Shown here piece after piece: positions 8,388 through 17,103 of a stretch of DNA of 64,000 nt. The number at the start of each line of letters is the position of its first letter. Position 1 is the stretch's first letter. The DNA is from G963676795 sp963677215 (lineage in GTDB: Bacteria; Desulfobacterota; Desulfuromonadia; Desulfuromonadales; Geopsychrobacteraceae). Location: the NCBI GenBank assembly GCA_963677215.1, contig OY781919.1:1674001-1738000 (forward strand). The letters run 5' to 3'. Position numbers and translations under genes: made by a program. Under the pieces are notes generated by a model, which was given only the letters and a program-made list of their open reading frames with translations, was not told where the DNA came from and ran no database searches.

Positions 8388-8594
8388 ATGGAATATGTCA
8401 AGCCAAGTGTGAAAATCAGTGTGATTTACAAGAACGGGGTCAAGGACCGGATCAGCCCCGCTTTGCTCGATGCGTTACTCGATGCAGAACAGGTTGATCG
8501 ATTTCAGCGCGCGGATGGTTGGGTTAAGGTCGGATCTGACCCGTTGCGTGGTCTGGGCGGCTATTACGCCGGTTCAGAAAGGCGCAGGTTCTAG
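8388..8594 (+). CDS. Small conserved-looking protein, function unknown
   Basis: A 68-residue soluble protein starting MEYVKPSVKISVIYKNG. I chose ATG 8388, preceded by AAAGGAG about 9 nt upstream; the frame is open to 8286, but that part includes the promoter-like sequence. The sequence suggests a short beta-rich N-terminus and a helix (ISPALLDALLDAEQVDRF). I do not recognise a domain. It is convergent with the small membrane protein at 8615-8761. Confidence 0.6.
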   Translation: MEYVKPSVKISVIYKNGVKDRISPALLDALLDAEQVDRFQRADGWVKVGSDPLRGLGGYYAGSERRRF

Positions 8595-8614
8595 TTGGTT
8601 GCCGCCAGTGCAGA

Positions 8615-8761
8615 TTACCAGTGAGCGCCCGGGCGGGTGATGGGGTGCTGATATTTCTCCTTGTTGTTGACTTTTGAGCCCAAGTAGGAGACGCCGAGCA
8701 CGATAGCAGCCAGCACACAGATGCCGATAATGAGTTTGATGATGTCCTTGCTCATATCCAT
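8615..8761 (-). CDS. Small single-helix membrane protein
   Basis: About 48 residues (start MDMSKDIIK at 8761, or MSKDI at 8755) with one strongly hydrophobic helix (IIGICVLAAIVLGVSYLG) and a basic, polar tail. GGGGGA lies just upstream of the ATG. The function is unknown. Intact helix topology and the ribosome binding site support a real gene, but its size keeps confidence moderate. Confidence 0.5.
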   Translation of the reverse strand: MDMSKDIIKLIIGICVLAAIVLGVSYLGSKVNNKEKYQHPITRPGAHW

Positions 8762-8846
8762 ATTTTTCCCCCACGATTGACATTGATAGTTTACTCGTCG
8801 GGTACTGTCTGGCAATTCTTTAGTTTTAAAATAGAATCTGAAATAG

Positions 8847-8874
8847 AATGGCCCCGATACTCATCGGGGCCATT
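8847..8874 (-). terminator. Terminator hairpin of asd
   Basis: Perfect 12-bp inverted repeat AATGGCCCCGAT / ATCGGGGCCATT with a 4-nt loop, 12 bp past the asd stop, followed on the minus strand by a T-rich stretch. Confidence 0.7.
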
Positions 8875-8886
8875 TGTCTTGGTCAA

Positions 8887-9993
8887 TTATTTTTCCAGCA
8901 GAATGCGCAGCATGCGGCGCAGAGGCTCCGCAGCTCCCCAGAGCAGCTGATCGCCACAGGTGAAGACTGACAGGTATTCCGCTCCTAGCTTCATCTTGCG
9001 GACCCGGCCGACCGGAACGGTCAGGGTTCCGGAAACCGCCGCCGGAGTCAGGTTGGCCAGGGTTTCTTCCTTGTTGTTCGGCACCAGTTTGACCCAGTCG
9101 TTGGCACCGGCAATCAGGCTTTCGATTTCACTCAACGGAAGGTCTTTTTTCAGCTTTACGGTCAGCGCCTGACTGTGGCAACGCATTGCACCGACGCGGA
9201 CGCAGGTGCCGTCAACCGGAATCGCCGAAGCTTCGCCGAGGATCTTGTTGGTTTCGACCATGCCTTTCCATTCTTCACGGCTCTGACCGTCTTCCACTTC
9301 CTTGTCGATCCATGGCAGGACGCTGCCAGCCAGCGGGAAGCCGAAGGCTGCAGTGGTCAGCCCGGAACCACGCATGGTTTCGGTGACCTTGCGGTCGATG
9401 TCAAGAATCGCCGAGCCCGGATCGGCCAGCTCATCGGCAACCGCGTCACGCAGTTCGCCCATCTGGGTGAGCAGCTCGCGCATGTTCGGTGCGCCAGCCC
9501 CGGAAGCGGCCTGATAGGTCATGGAGGTGACCCACTCGACCAGGTCAGCCTTGAACAGGCCGCCGATCGCCATCAGCATCAGGCTGACGGTACAGTTGCC
9601 ACCGATAAAGTCCTTGCCGCCATTTTTCAGCGCGTCGTCGATGACGTTACGGTTGATCGGGTCGAGGATGAGTACGGCATTGTCTTTCATGCGCAGGGTT
9701 GATGCCGCATCGATCCAGTAGCCCTGCCAGCCGCCGGCACGCAGTTGCGGGTGAATCTCGGTGGTATAGTCGCCCCCCTGGCAGGTGATGATGACATCCT
9801 GCTCGGCAAGTTTGGTAAGATCCTTGGCATCTTCCAGAGTGCCGCCACCCTGGCCGAACTCAGGTGCAGGTTGTCCTGCCTGTGAGGTTGAGAAGAAAGT
9901 TGCATCGACACCGACGAGATCTTTTTCTTCTACCATGCGCTGCATCAGCACGGAACCGACCATGCCGCGCCAACCGACTAAACCGACTTTCAT
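8887..9993 (-). CDS. asd: Aspartate-semialdehyde dehydrogenase
   Basis: Reduces aspartyl phosphate to aspartate semialdehyde with NADPH, for lysine, threonine, methionine and diaminopimelate synthesis. The protein (368 residues) is of the E. coli type rather than the shorter Gram-positive type: N-terminal VGLVGWRGMVGSVLMQRM nucleotide-binding loop, FFSTSQAGQPAPEFG, and the catalytic Cys in GGNCTVSLMLMA. I chose the second Met (9993) because GGAG lies 8 nt upstream; the frame begins 12 bp earlier. It appears to be a single-gene unit ending in a strong hairpin. Confidence 0.94.
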   Translation of the reverse strand: MKVGLVGWRGMVGSVLMQRMVEEKDLVGVDATFFSTSQAGQPAPEFGQGGGTLEDAKDLTKLAEQDVIITCQGGDYTTEIHPQLRAGGWQGYWIDAASTLRMKDNAVLILDPINRNVIDDALKNGGKDFIGGNCTVSLMLMAIGGLFKADLVEWVTSMTYQAASGAGAPNMRELLTQMGELRDAVADELADPGSAILDIDRKVTETMRGSGLTTAAFGFPLAGSVLPWIDKEVEDGQSREEWKGMVETNKILGEASAIPVDGTCVRVGAMRCHSQALTVKLKKDLPLSEIESLIAGANDWVKLVPNNKEETLANLTPAAVSGTLTVPVGRVRKMKLGAEYLSVFTCGDQLLWGAAEPLRRMLRILLEK

Positions 9994-10157
9994 AGCGTGC
10001 TCCATCTTATAATCAGGAAAAGTGCGTAAAAATAACCAGGTAGATGCGTCAGAAGGCTATCTGGCGCACCAAGTTCGGCGAAAAAGCATATCAGCAATCG
10101 TCATAAAGTGATATGTTTTTTTCAGTACTTTTAACCTCATCATTGGCGGTTTGACGA

Positions 10158-10988
10158 ATGTCCAAATACGAAGAAAATCTGTTGTTAGGAAAGACCACCG
10201 AATACAAGTCGGAATACGATCCGGGTCTGCTCTGTCCTTTTCCCCGCCAGGTGAAGAGGGATGTGATCGGTGTGACCGGCGAGCTGCCTTTTGGTGGCTA
10301 TGACATCTGGAACGCTTACGAGGTCTCCTGGCTTAACACCAAAGGGAAGCCGCTGGTGGCTATGGCCGAGTTTCATATCCCCTGCACCACCCCCAACCTG
10401 ATTGAATCCAAATCGTTCAAGCTCTATCTGAATTCTTTCAATCAGACCCGTTGTGCCGGCAGCCTGGAGGTTGCGGAGATCATGGCCAGGGATTTGAGCC
10501 GAGTGGCCGGTGGCGAGGTGCAGGTCAGGCTGATCGCCAGTGAGGAGTTTGTCGCGGAAAAAATCTCATCTCTTCCGGGCGAGTGTATTGACGATCTTGA
10601 TATCGAGGTTGATCACTATGCCCTCGATCCCGCTCTGCTGGAAAGTGCGTCTGATACCGATCAGCAGGTTACTGAAGAGCTGCACAGCCATCTGCTTAAG
10701 AGTAACTGTCTGGTGACCAATCAGCCCGATTGGGGGAGCGTACTGGTCCGTTATCAGGGGGGGAAGATAAACCGCGAAGCACTGCTGCGCTACCTGATTT
10801 CCTTTCGTGAACACAATGAATTCCATGAGCAGTGTGTCGAGCGGATCTTTGTCGATCTGATGCGCTTCTGTCAGCCGGAAAAGCTCACGGTCTATGCGCG
10901 CTATACGCGGCGCGGCGGCCTTGACATCAATCCGTTCCGGTCGAACTTCGAGCCACGGATCGCTAATCTGCGTCTGGCTCGGCAGTAG
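10158..10988 (+). CDS. queF: NADPH-dependent 7-cyano-7-deazaguanine reductase
   Basis: Reduces preQ0 to preQ1 in queuosine biosynthesis. At 276 residues it is the long bimodular (E. coli YqcD) type. The QueF motif ESKSFKLYLNSFNQTR is at residues 82-97 and the nucleophilic Cys is C184 in LLKSNCLVTNQPDWGS. The start MSKYEENLLLGK resembles the family N-terminus. No other queuosine genes or preQ1 riboswitch are visible nearby. Confidence 0.94.
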   Translation: MSKYEENLLLGKTTEYKSEYDPGLLCPFPRQVKRDVIGVTGELPFGGYDIWNAYEVSWLNTKGKPLVAMAEFHIPCTTPNLIESKSFKLYLNSFNQTRCAGSLEVAEIMARDLSRVAGGEVQVRLIASEEFVAEKISSLPGECIDDLDIEVDHYALDPALLESASDTDQQVTEELHSHLLKSNCLVTNQPDWGSVLVRYQGGKINREALLRYLISFREHNEFHEQCVERIFVDLMRFCQPEKLTVYARYTRRGGLDINPFRSNFEPRIANLRLARQ

Positions 10989-11017
10989 GCTTTTTGCACA
11001 GGTTGTGCGCCTTTTTT
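10987..11017 (+). terminator. Terminator of queF
   Basis: AGGC/GCCT closing pairs and an inner GCACA/TGTGC stem with a 5-nt bulge, followed by TTTTTT. The hairpin starts within the stop codon. Confidence 0.5.
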
Positions 11018-11182
11018 GCAACAGAAACTATTAATGTGGTGGATTCATTAAATAGGTTTATTTCCTCTGTGCGAAAAATCAGTGGGTTAGCTTTTTCTGC
11101 CTGGATGGCATGAGATTTGTATTTGGTTGAGTGTGTTCAAACAAAATGCAAATTCTGTAGCACCAAGGAAAAGGCTGAAAAA

Positions 11183-11785
11183 ATGAAAAGTTTGATTATC
11201 TCTCTGCTGCTGGCAGGACTCTGCCTGCTGATGTCCTCTCCAGCGTGGAGCGAACTCTACTACGCCGGTAGCCTGGGCAGTTCAACCGTTGAAGATGCTT
11301 TCAGCGATGACGGTATCGATTCGGGGGTATTCAGTTTCGAGGATGGCTATGCCGTGACCGGAGCTGTGGGCTACACCCTGGGGCAGACCAAGTCCCGCAT
11401 CGAGATCGAGGCTGGTTATCGTTCCAACGATCTCAATACCATGACAATTTACGGTAACGGTCGTTACCTGGTCGATGGCCGGGTTGAGGCGCTGTCTCTG
11501 ATGGGCAACGGTTTTGTTGATTTTGCTCCGGGCCAGCCTTTCTCTCCTTATGTCGGCGTCGGTGTCGGTGTCGCCACCCTGGAAGCGGACATCGATGGGT
11601 TGGGGAGTGCTGATGATACGGTTTTTGCCTGGCAGCTGGCGATCGGTTGGGATTTTTCAGTAAATGAATCACTCGATTTCAACGTCGAGTATCGCTATTT
11701 CGCGACTGAAGATCCTGATTTCAACGGGCTTAAAATGGATTACGAGACACATAACCTGTTTGTCGGCTTGCGCCTGTCCTTCTGA
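11183..11785 (+). CDS. Outer-membrane beta-barrel protein (OmpA/opacity-like)
   Basis: A 200-residue protein with a signal peptide (hydrophobic residues 2-18, likely cleavage after PAWS) and a body of alternating amphipathic strands, ending in the aromatic residue F expected for BAM-dependent insertion (LFVGLRLSF). It resembles small eight-stranded barrels (outer membrane protein beta-barrel domain): YVGVGVGVATL, WQLAIGWDFSV and NVEYRYF are typical strand motifs. The ATG at 11183 has AAGG upstream. The ligand or function is unknown. Confidence 0.75.
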   Translation: MKSLIISLLLAGLCLLMSSPAWSELYYAGSLGSSTVEDAFSDDGIDSGVFSFEDGYAVTGAVGYTLGQTKSRIEIEAGYRSNDLNTMTIYGNGRYLVDGRVEALSLMGNGFVDFAPGQPFSPYVGVGVGVATLEADIDGLGSADDTVFAWQLAIGWDFSVNESLDFNVEYRYFATEDPDFNGLKMDYETHNLFVGLRLSF

Positions 11786-12266
11786 TCCGCTTATTTTCAT
11801 AAATTAATAATTCGGTTCTGCCCGTTGATGAGCGCAGCTCATCTTGGGGCGTGGTCCGTTTCGCAGGTGTGAACCGTTAGTCAACGGTATGAACAGCTTA
11901 GGTCGTTATTAAAAAGTTTCCTTTGCGATCAAAGGAAAGGGAGTCATCTGGTGGGACGCGACCCGCCGGTTTTGTCTTTGATCCTTCAGGTAGTTAACAG
12001 TCAAAACCACTGGGACTCGCCCCCGTCCGGCGACCTTCTTTTGACCTGGGCCTCAAAAGGGGGCAAAAACTCCCTTTAAAAACTGACGAAGATTGACTGT
12101 ACTTTCTTCGTAGGTTCCTGACAGCAGCTGACAACGCGCCCCACGATGAGCTGTGCTCATCTGATGGGCAGAACCGGAAAAACTCAGCCATGCTGAGTTT
12201 TGAAAAAAACGGTTGAAGCAAACCCCGTTTTTGTCGGCAGTTTCATAAACAAAGGACAAAATTCCA
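11786..12266. other. Hairpin-rich intergenic region
   Basis: No convincing gene in 481 bp; minus-strand frames here are open but lack coding character. The region holds the inverted-arm element annotated separately, and two hairpins to its right: AAAACTCAG/CTGAGTTTT (12179-12201, 5-nt loop) and AAAAACGG/CCGTTTTT just before the rhodanese gene. Confidence 0.55.
11813..12177. repeat. MITE-like element with about 40-bp imperfect inverted arms
   Basis: The left arm (about 11813-11851) and the reverse complement of the right arm (about 12136-12176) share CGGTTCTGCCC, GATGAGC, CAGCTCATC and TGGGGCG with only a few differences and a 1-nt length change. Each arm also folds on itself (GATGAGC-3 nt-GCTCATC). 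The interior has further hairpins, including TTTCCTTTG-CGAT-CAAAGGAAA near 11918-11939, ACCGTT/AACGGT and CTTTTGA/TCAAAAG, and two diverged GGGACxCG-type direct copies. No transposase frame and no clear target duplication were seen. Confidence 0.55.
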
Positions 12267-12644
12267 ATGAAACAACAGAAGGTTATCCATATCCCCAGCC
12301 AGGATGTTCCGCAACTTCTTCAGCAAGGAGTGACGCTGGTTGATGTCCGGCGGCCTGAAGAGTGGCAGCTGACCGGCGTTATCGAGGGCAGTATTCTACT
12401 GACTTTTTTCGACAGCGCCGGAAGAAGCCAGCCGGAGGAGTGGCTGCGTCAGATAGATGCCAGGGTTTCCGTAATCGAGCCGCTGATTCTGCTCTGTCGT
12501 ACGGGACACCGGACGGGGCTGATCAGTGATTTTCTCGTCCAAACGACACAACGTAAGATCATTTACAATGTCAGTGATGGCATTCTGGGCTGGCTGGAAA
12601 CCGGTCTGCCGGTCAAAAAATATTCTCTCACTGAGAATGGCTAA
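12267..12644 (+). CDS. Rhodanese-like domain protein
   Basis: A single rhodanese domain of 125 residues: TLVDVRRPEEWQLTGVIEGSI, the active-site loop LLCRTGHRTG with Cys 77, and the end GILGWLETGLPV. Single-domain rhodaneses transfer sulfane sulfur to thiol acceptors or cyanide in the cytoplasm. No signal peptide. No partner gene is obvious. A start at ATG 12267 gives the normal length for the family. Confidence 0.85.
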   Translation: MKQQKVIHIPSQDVPQLLQQGVTLVDVRRPEEWQLTGVIEGSILLTFFDSAGRSQPEEWLRQIDARVSVIEPLILLCRTGHRTGLISDFLVQTTQRKIIYNVSDGILGWLETGLPVKKYSLTENG

Positions 12645-12788
12645 CTTAGCCTGCTTATTGTCTTGATTCTCTAAGTTGTTGAAAAACAGTCAAAAAAATA
12701 TTTCTAACGGTTGACTTTTCGGTCCCACGCGATATTTCTTTAAATTGTCACTTCAGAAAAGAGGTCCCAAAAAGACAAGGAGGTCGTT

Positions 12789-13016
12789 ATGGAATACCAC
12801 CGTGGTGACCGTGTCAGGATTCTGGGGAGGCCGGAGTGGGGTCCCGGCTATATCCAGACTGACTGCAGAAATGGAAAAGTGAAAGTCCGTTTTGCCAACG
12901 CCGGGCGCAAAATCCTGGATGTTCATCATGCCAAGCTGATGAAGGTCGCTCTGCGTGACCCTGTCTGGCTGGAGCAGAGAGAAAGCTGCTGGCGAGGGCG
13001 ACAGTTGCTCAGTTGA
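12789..13016 (+). CDS. DUF3553 family small protein
   Basis: A 75-residue protein starting MEYHRGDRVRILGRPEWGPG, which matches the pattern of DUF3553 proteins (short SH3-like beta barrel beginning with a D-R-V and R-P-E-W-G motif). An AAGGAGG lies 6 nt upstream of the ATG. The function is unknown. Similar domains occur at the end of UvrD/PcrA-type helicases, but here the domain stands alone. Confidence 0.72.
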   Translation: MEYHRGDRVRILGRPEWGPGYIQTDCRNGKVKVRFANAGRKILDVHHAKLMKVALRDPVWLEQRESCWRGRQLLS

Positions 13017-13146
13017 ATTTTTTACGAGAAATCTCCGGGTTTTATTTGTTGTCTTAAAAGGCGTATACTTGGAAAAATAAGTGAAAGTTTGCGGGCATGC
13101 CTGTCGTTCAGGCGTGCTGTCTTTTTCTGAGACCCGGAGAAAAATA

Positions 13147-13635
13147 ATGAAAAAAGCGCTTTTGTGGATAATTGTCCTGTTTTTTGCCATTCTGACGGTT
13201 GGCTGCCAGGCGACCAAGACCTACTACCTGGGGGCTGGTGTTGAGCGTTCAGCGCGCTTGCCGGTTGCTGAAGCAGGTCAGTCGGCCATGCGTTGGCAGG
13301 ATGACTATGTTATTGTCGATTTTGACCTGACCAGAGAGACGACGAGCCTGACAGTGGCCGGGACACTGGACTTTACAGACTATTCCAGGATCATGTATGT
13401 CTGGGCGAGTTATCTGAAGGTGCAGATTTTCTTCCTCGATGTTGATGGCAAGGTCGTTGATTATGCGGAAATTTTGCCGCAGCGGGGGCGCGACGTCAGT
13501 AAAAAGCACAAGTTCAATTTGAGCGTTCCTCAGAACGTCGCTTTCTCATCGGTCTCTTTCGGCTATGAGACGACTTTTGTCGATGATGAAGGGTCGGGAA
13601 GCATGGTCAAAGCCTGGCCGACTGTCGGTCAGTAG
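13147..13635 (+). CDS. Lipoprotein, function unknown
   Basis: A 162-residue protein with a signal peptide and lipobox (FAILTVGC, Cys at about residue 20), so it is probably lipidated. The mature part is beta-rich with aromatic residues and no known motif that I recognise. The ATG at 13147 follows a CGGAGAAAAATA spacer; the frame is open to 13081. A strong terminator follows 21 bp after the stop. Confidence 0.7.
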   Translation: MKKALLWIIVLFFAILTVGCQATKTYYLGAGVERSARLPVAEAGQSAMRWQDDYVIVDFDLTRETTSLTVAGTLDFTDYSRIMYVWASYLKVQIFFLDVDGKVVDYAEILPQRGRDVSKKHKFNLSVPQNVAFSSVSFGYETTFVDDEGSGSMVKAWPTVGQ

Positions 13636-13656
13636 TCAGAGTGAAATACTGTTAGA

Positions 13657-13684
13657 AAGGCGGCCTTGTTGGGCCGCCTTTTTC
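13657..13684 (+). terminator. Rho-independent terminator
   Basis: AAGGCGGCC (13657-13665), a 6-nt loop, GGCCGCCTT (13672-13680) and a T run. It ends the lipoprotein transcript. Confidence 0.85.
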
Positions 13685-13815
13685 GTTTCCAGGCGAATCT
13701 GTTGCGGATTCGACAGTCGCCCGTCGCGCTTTGAAAAATGCTTTTCACATGCTAGTATCCCCGTCTTTCCTGCGTCCTGCATGAAAGGCGCAGATCCTCA
13801 ACAGGGAGAACCTCT

Positions 13816-16113
13816 ATGGCTATTTTTGATGTTGTCCGGCAGCTCGTCGAAGAGACTGGTCTGAAAGCTTTTCAGATTTTCCAGACCATCGCGCTGCTGG
13901 AAGAAGGAGCGACGGTTCCATTTATCGCCCGTTATCGTAAAGAAGCAACGGGTGAACTTGATGAAGTTCAGGTCAGGCATCTTGAAGAACGCCTGACTTA
14001 TTATAAAGAGTTGCAGGATCGCCAGCAGGCAGTTCTCAAGTCGATTGACGAACAGGGCAAGCTGAGCGCTGAGCTTCGGACTAAAATTGAAGCCTGCCGT
14101 CAGAAGACCGAGCTGGAAGATCTCTATCTCCCTTATAAGCCGAAACGCCGGACCAAGGCGACAATGGCCCGTGAGCAGGGGCTGGAGCCGCTGGCGACAG
14201 CGATTCTCGAGGCGCGTGACTTGAAGGTTGCGCTAGAGACCCTGGCTGTCGACTATATCGATGCAGAAAGAGGGGTCGAAGATAGTGCGGCAGCTCTGGC
14301 TGGAGCGGGTTTTATTCTGGCGGAATATTTTGCCGAAAATGCCCAGTGCCGGACCATCGTCCGTGACCAGACCTGGGAGCATGGCTTGTTCCGTTCTCAG
14401 CCCGCCCGTGGCAAGGAAGGGACGGTCAGCAAGTACGAGATGTACTACGATTTCAGAGAGGCGCTCAAAGAAATCCCTTCTCACCGGATGCTGGCGATGC
14501 GCCGTGGTGAAAAGGAGGAGATTCTGCGCCTTGCTGTCGAAGCCCCGGAGGAAGAGATCCTGCGCCGCCTGCGTCAGCTGCTTGTTGCGGGGCAGCACCC
14601 CTATGCTAACTGGCTGGAGATTGTTATCGGCGACGCCTATGCCCGGCTGTTGTTCCCTTCGATTGAGGTCGAACTGCGCCTGAAGGCCAAGGCGGTCGCG
14701 GACGAGGAGGCGATCCGGGTGTTTGCCGAGAACCTGCGTAACCTGCTGCTTGCAGCGCCGGCCGGCAGTCGCCGGGTACTGGGTATCGATCCGGGCTTAA
14801 GGACCGGGTCGAAGCTGGCCGCTGTCGACCAGACCGGCAAGTTTCTTGAGCACGTCACCGTCTACCCGCACACCGGCAGCAATAAGATTGAACCGGCGAG
14901 AAAGGAGCTGTTGCGTCTGGTTGCTGCTCATCAGATCGAGATGGTCGCCATCGGCAATGGCACGGCAGGGCGCGAGATGGACCAGTTTGTTCGCCAGTGT
15001 TTTCGGGATGCCGGCAGCAAGCTGCCGGTAGTCATGGTCAGCGAAGCCGGTGCCAGTGTGTATTCGGCTTCGGACATTGCCCGCGAGGAATTTCCGGATC
15101 TGGACCTGACCGTGCGCGGTGCCATCTCCATTGCCCGTCGCCTTCAGGATCCGCTGGCCGAGCTGGTCAAGGTCGATCCGAAAAGCATCGGTGTCGGTCA
15201 GTATCAGCATGATGTCAATCAGACCCTGCTCAAGAAAGCCCTCGATGACGTCGTCGAATCCTGCGTCAACTATGTCGGTGTCGACCTGAATACGGCCAGC
15301 TGGGCGCTCTTGAGTTTTGTCTCCGGAATCAGCGAGTCGCTGGCCAAGGCGATAGTTCGTCAGCGTGACGCCAAAGGGCTGTTTGCCCGGCGTGAACAGC
15401 TGCTCGATGTTGCCCGCTTCGGTCCCAAGGCTTTTGAACAGTCGGCCGGTTTTCTGCGTATCCGCCAGGGGGAGCAGCCGCTCGACAATACGGCCGTTCA
15501 CCCGGAACGTTACGCGCTGGTCAAAACCATGGCCACCGATAACGGTGTCGCTCTCGAGACATTGATCGCCGAACCGGCCCTGCTCGACAAGATTGACCTC
15601 AAGAAATATGTCTCCGACGATGTTGGCCTGCCGACCTTGAAGGATATCATTGCCGAATTGAAGAAACCGGGGCGCGATCCGCGTCAGAGCTTTGTTACCA
15701 CCAGCTTCCGTGAAGATGTCATGGAGATCAGGGATCTTAAGGAAGGGATGAGTCTCAGCGGTGTGGTCACCAATGTTGCCGCCTTCGGAGCCTTTGTCGA
15801 TATCGGTGTGCATCAGGATGGACTGGTTCATGTCAGCCAGCTTGCCGATCGTTTCATCAAGGATCCGAACGAAGTGGTCAAGGTCGGTCAGCAGGTTCAG
15901 GTGCGGGTTCTTGAGGTTGACGAACGGCGCAAGCGGATTTCTTTGACAATGCGTAATGAGGCCTCTGAGTCTGTTGGTAGTTTCAAAAAAGATTCAGGAA
16001 CAAAAGACATGAACAAACCAAAAAAATCGAACAAGAAGGATAGTGAAATTAAGGGCGATATCTCTGGTTTGGCCCTTGCCTTACAGAAATCTGGATTCAG
16101 GGTGAAATCCTGA
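13816..16113 (+). CDS. tex: Transcription accessory protein Tex
   Basis: A 765-residue nucleic-acid-binding protein of the Tex/Spt6 family. It starts with the helical Tex N-terminal domain (EEGATVPFIARYRKEATGELDE), continues with the YqgF-like RNase H fold (RRVLGIDPGLRTGSKLAAVD), the helix-hairpin-helix region (SVGVGQYQHDV-like segment, NTASWALLSFVSGISESLAKAI) and an S1 domain at about 640-710 (LSGVVTNVAAFGAFVDIGVHQDGLVHVS). A lysine-rich tail after the S1 domain is somewhat unusual. Tex members influence transcription and stress tolerance. It is a single gene preceded by the 13657 terminator. Confidence 0.93.
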   Translation: MAIFDVVRQLVEETGLKAFQIFQTIALLEEGATVPFIARYRKEATGELDEVQVRHLEERLTYYKELQDRQQAVLKSIDEQGKLSAELRTKIEACRQKTELEDLYLPYKPKRRTKATMAREQGLEPLATAILEARDLKVALETLAVDYIDAERGVEDSAAALAGAGFILAEYFAENAQCRTIVRDQTWEHGLFRSQPARGKEGTVSKYEMYYDFREALKEIPSHRMLAMRRGEKEEILRLAVEAPEEEILRRLRQLLVAGQHPYANWLEIVIGDAYARLLFPSIEVELRLKAKAVADEEAIRVFAENLRNLLLAAPAGSRRVLGIDPGLRTGSKLAAVDQTGKFLEHVTVYPHTGSNKIEPARKELLRLVAAHQIEMVAIGNGTAGREMDQFVRQCFRDAGSKLPVVMVSEAGASVYSASDIAREEFPDLDLTVRGAISIARRLQDPLAELVKVDPKSIGVGQYQHDVNQTLLKKALDDVVESCVNYVGVDLNTASWALLSFVSGISESLAKAIVRQRDAKGLFARREQLLDVARFGPKAFEQSAGFLRIRQGEQPLDNTAVHPERYALVKTMATDNGVALETLIAEPALLDKIDLKKYVSDDVGLPTLKDIIAELKKPGRDPRQSFVTTSFREDVMEIRDLKEGMSLSGVVTNVAAFGAFVDIGVHQDGLVHVSQLADRFIKDPNEVVKVGQQVQVRVLEVDERRKRISLTMRNEASESVGSFKKDSGTKDMNKPKKSNKKDSEIKGDISGLALALQKSGFRVKS

Positions 16114-16527
16114 TTCTCGCTGGGCAGGAATTCTCGGAGCAAAATCGCGGGTTCTTTTGCATGCTGACAGCTGATTTATGATCAGCATGCTTCTGCTTCC
16201 TTTTGACTTATGGATCTTGCAGAGCCTTTCTTTTGGAGAGACTCTATTTATGGTAATCGGCGTTCTAAAAAGAAATATGTTCATTATTGTTGTTTCTGTC
16301 GTTCGCCCCTGCCATTGTCTTTGCTTGAGATTCTTTGACGGTTTTTGGCGACAGTGTAGATTAGCTCTTTTCATTCAGTAATCGGACAGGTACACTTAGA
16401 TTCTGCCCATGGTTTGGTTGTGAAATGACCTGTGTCTTTTTACTATGGGAACTATCCGTCATAACTGCTTGCAGCATTATCAATATCTGTCATTGACTAT
16501 TATTCAGGGATGGCCGGGGAGGGCTTC
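16114..16527. other. Intergenic region after tex
   Basis: Apart from the hairpin at 16159-16190 I see no gene or site here; the open frame 16178-16381 has no ribosome binding site, starts within the hairpin and has a composition unlike coding sequence. Confidence 0.4.
16159..16190 (+). terminator. Terminator-like hairpin after tex
   Basis: GCATGCTGA (16159-16167) and TCAGCATGC (16182-16190), a perfect 9-bp stem with a 14-nt loop, followed by a pyrimidine-rich stretch but not a clean T run. Confidence 0.45.
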
Positions 16528-16992
16528 ATGTCTGAGGGGAAATGGGGAGGTAAAGGCGTGGATGGCAAAAAGTCGACATCCAGAAAAAAGCATAGATCAG
16601 AGAAGGATCTGAAAAAATTCAAGGTGATTGATGGACGTCGGGAAGTTCAGCCTGAAGCGATATCCGAGACCGCGGAAAAGGAAAAAAAGGTGACTTCAGA
16701 AACAGCATCTGCACTACGAACCGGCAGCCGGCAAATGAATGTCAGTTTCATTAAGGCGGGAATAGGCTTTGGTCTCGTCGCCCTGGTGATGTCCTTTATC
16801 ATGCAGGATTTCCGTGAGCATTTCGTCGTCATCGGCATCTGTGCCGGTATCCTGGTCTATGTCGCCCTGCATCTGGTCAACTTTGTCCTTGAATCGAGAC
16901 AGGTGGCCCTGAAGATAGGTCTCTTCGTGGTGTCGGCCCTGCTGCTTGCCGCACTGCTTTACACCTTTGTCATGACTGTCAAGCCGGGATGA
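16528..16992 (+). CDS. Membrane protein with lysine-rich N-terminus, function unknown
   Basis: About 154 residues. The first 70 are highly charged (multiple Lys/Arg/Glu), followed by three hydrophobic helices (about 78-96, 102-122 and 130-150). I chose ATG 16528 (MSEGKWGGKG), with GGGGAGGG upstream; an in-frame start exists at 16510. No known domain is recognised. A terminator follows. Confidence 0.6.
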   Translation: MSEGKWGGKGVDGKKSTSRKKHRSEKDLKKFKVIDGRREVQPEAISETAEKEKKVTSETASALRTGSRQMNVSFIKAGIGFGLVALVMSFIMQDFREHFVVIGICAGILVYVALHLVNFVLESRQVALKIGLFVVSALLLAALLYTFVMTVKPG

Positions 16993-17021
16993 CCGGTAAC
17001 TTGAACAGATAGAGAGAATTT

Positions 17022-17057
17022 GAGCCCGGTTCGAAAGAGTCGGGCTCGTTTTGTTTC
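17022..17057 (+). terminator. Rho-independent terminator
   Basis: GAGCCCG (17022-17028) and CGGGCTC (17041-17047) with a 12-nt loop and a GTTTTGTTTC tail. Confidence 0.8.
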
Positions 17058-17103
17058 AATATGGATCCGGGCAGGCTGAGGAGCATGCTAGTGAGGAGAG
17101 ATT

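Noticed and set aside
11930..12060. GGGACGCGACCCGCC segment, checked as a c-di-GMP (GEMM) riboswitch
   Set aside because: The GCACAGGGCAAACC part and the tetraloop receptor are absent, and the downstream gene is more than 200 bp away behind other hairpins.
11994..12259. Minus-strand open frames in the hairpin-rich region
   Set aside because: They follow the repeat structure, lack ribosome binding sites and resemble no protein family that I can recognise.
16178..16381. 67-codon open frame after tex
   Set aside because: It starts within the 16159-16190 hairpin, has no ribosome binding site and no coding-like composition.
17022..17057. T-loop-like GGTTCGAAA that could suggest a tRNA
   Set aside because: The sequence is the loop of a perfect terminator hairpin; no acceptor, D or anticodon arms flank it.
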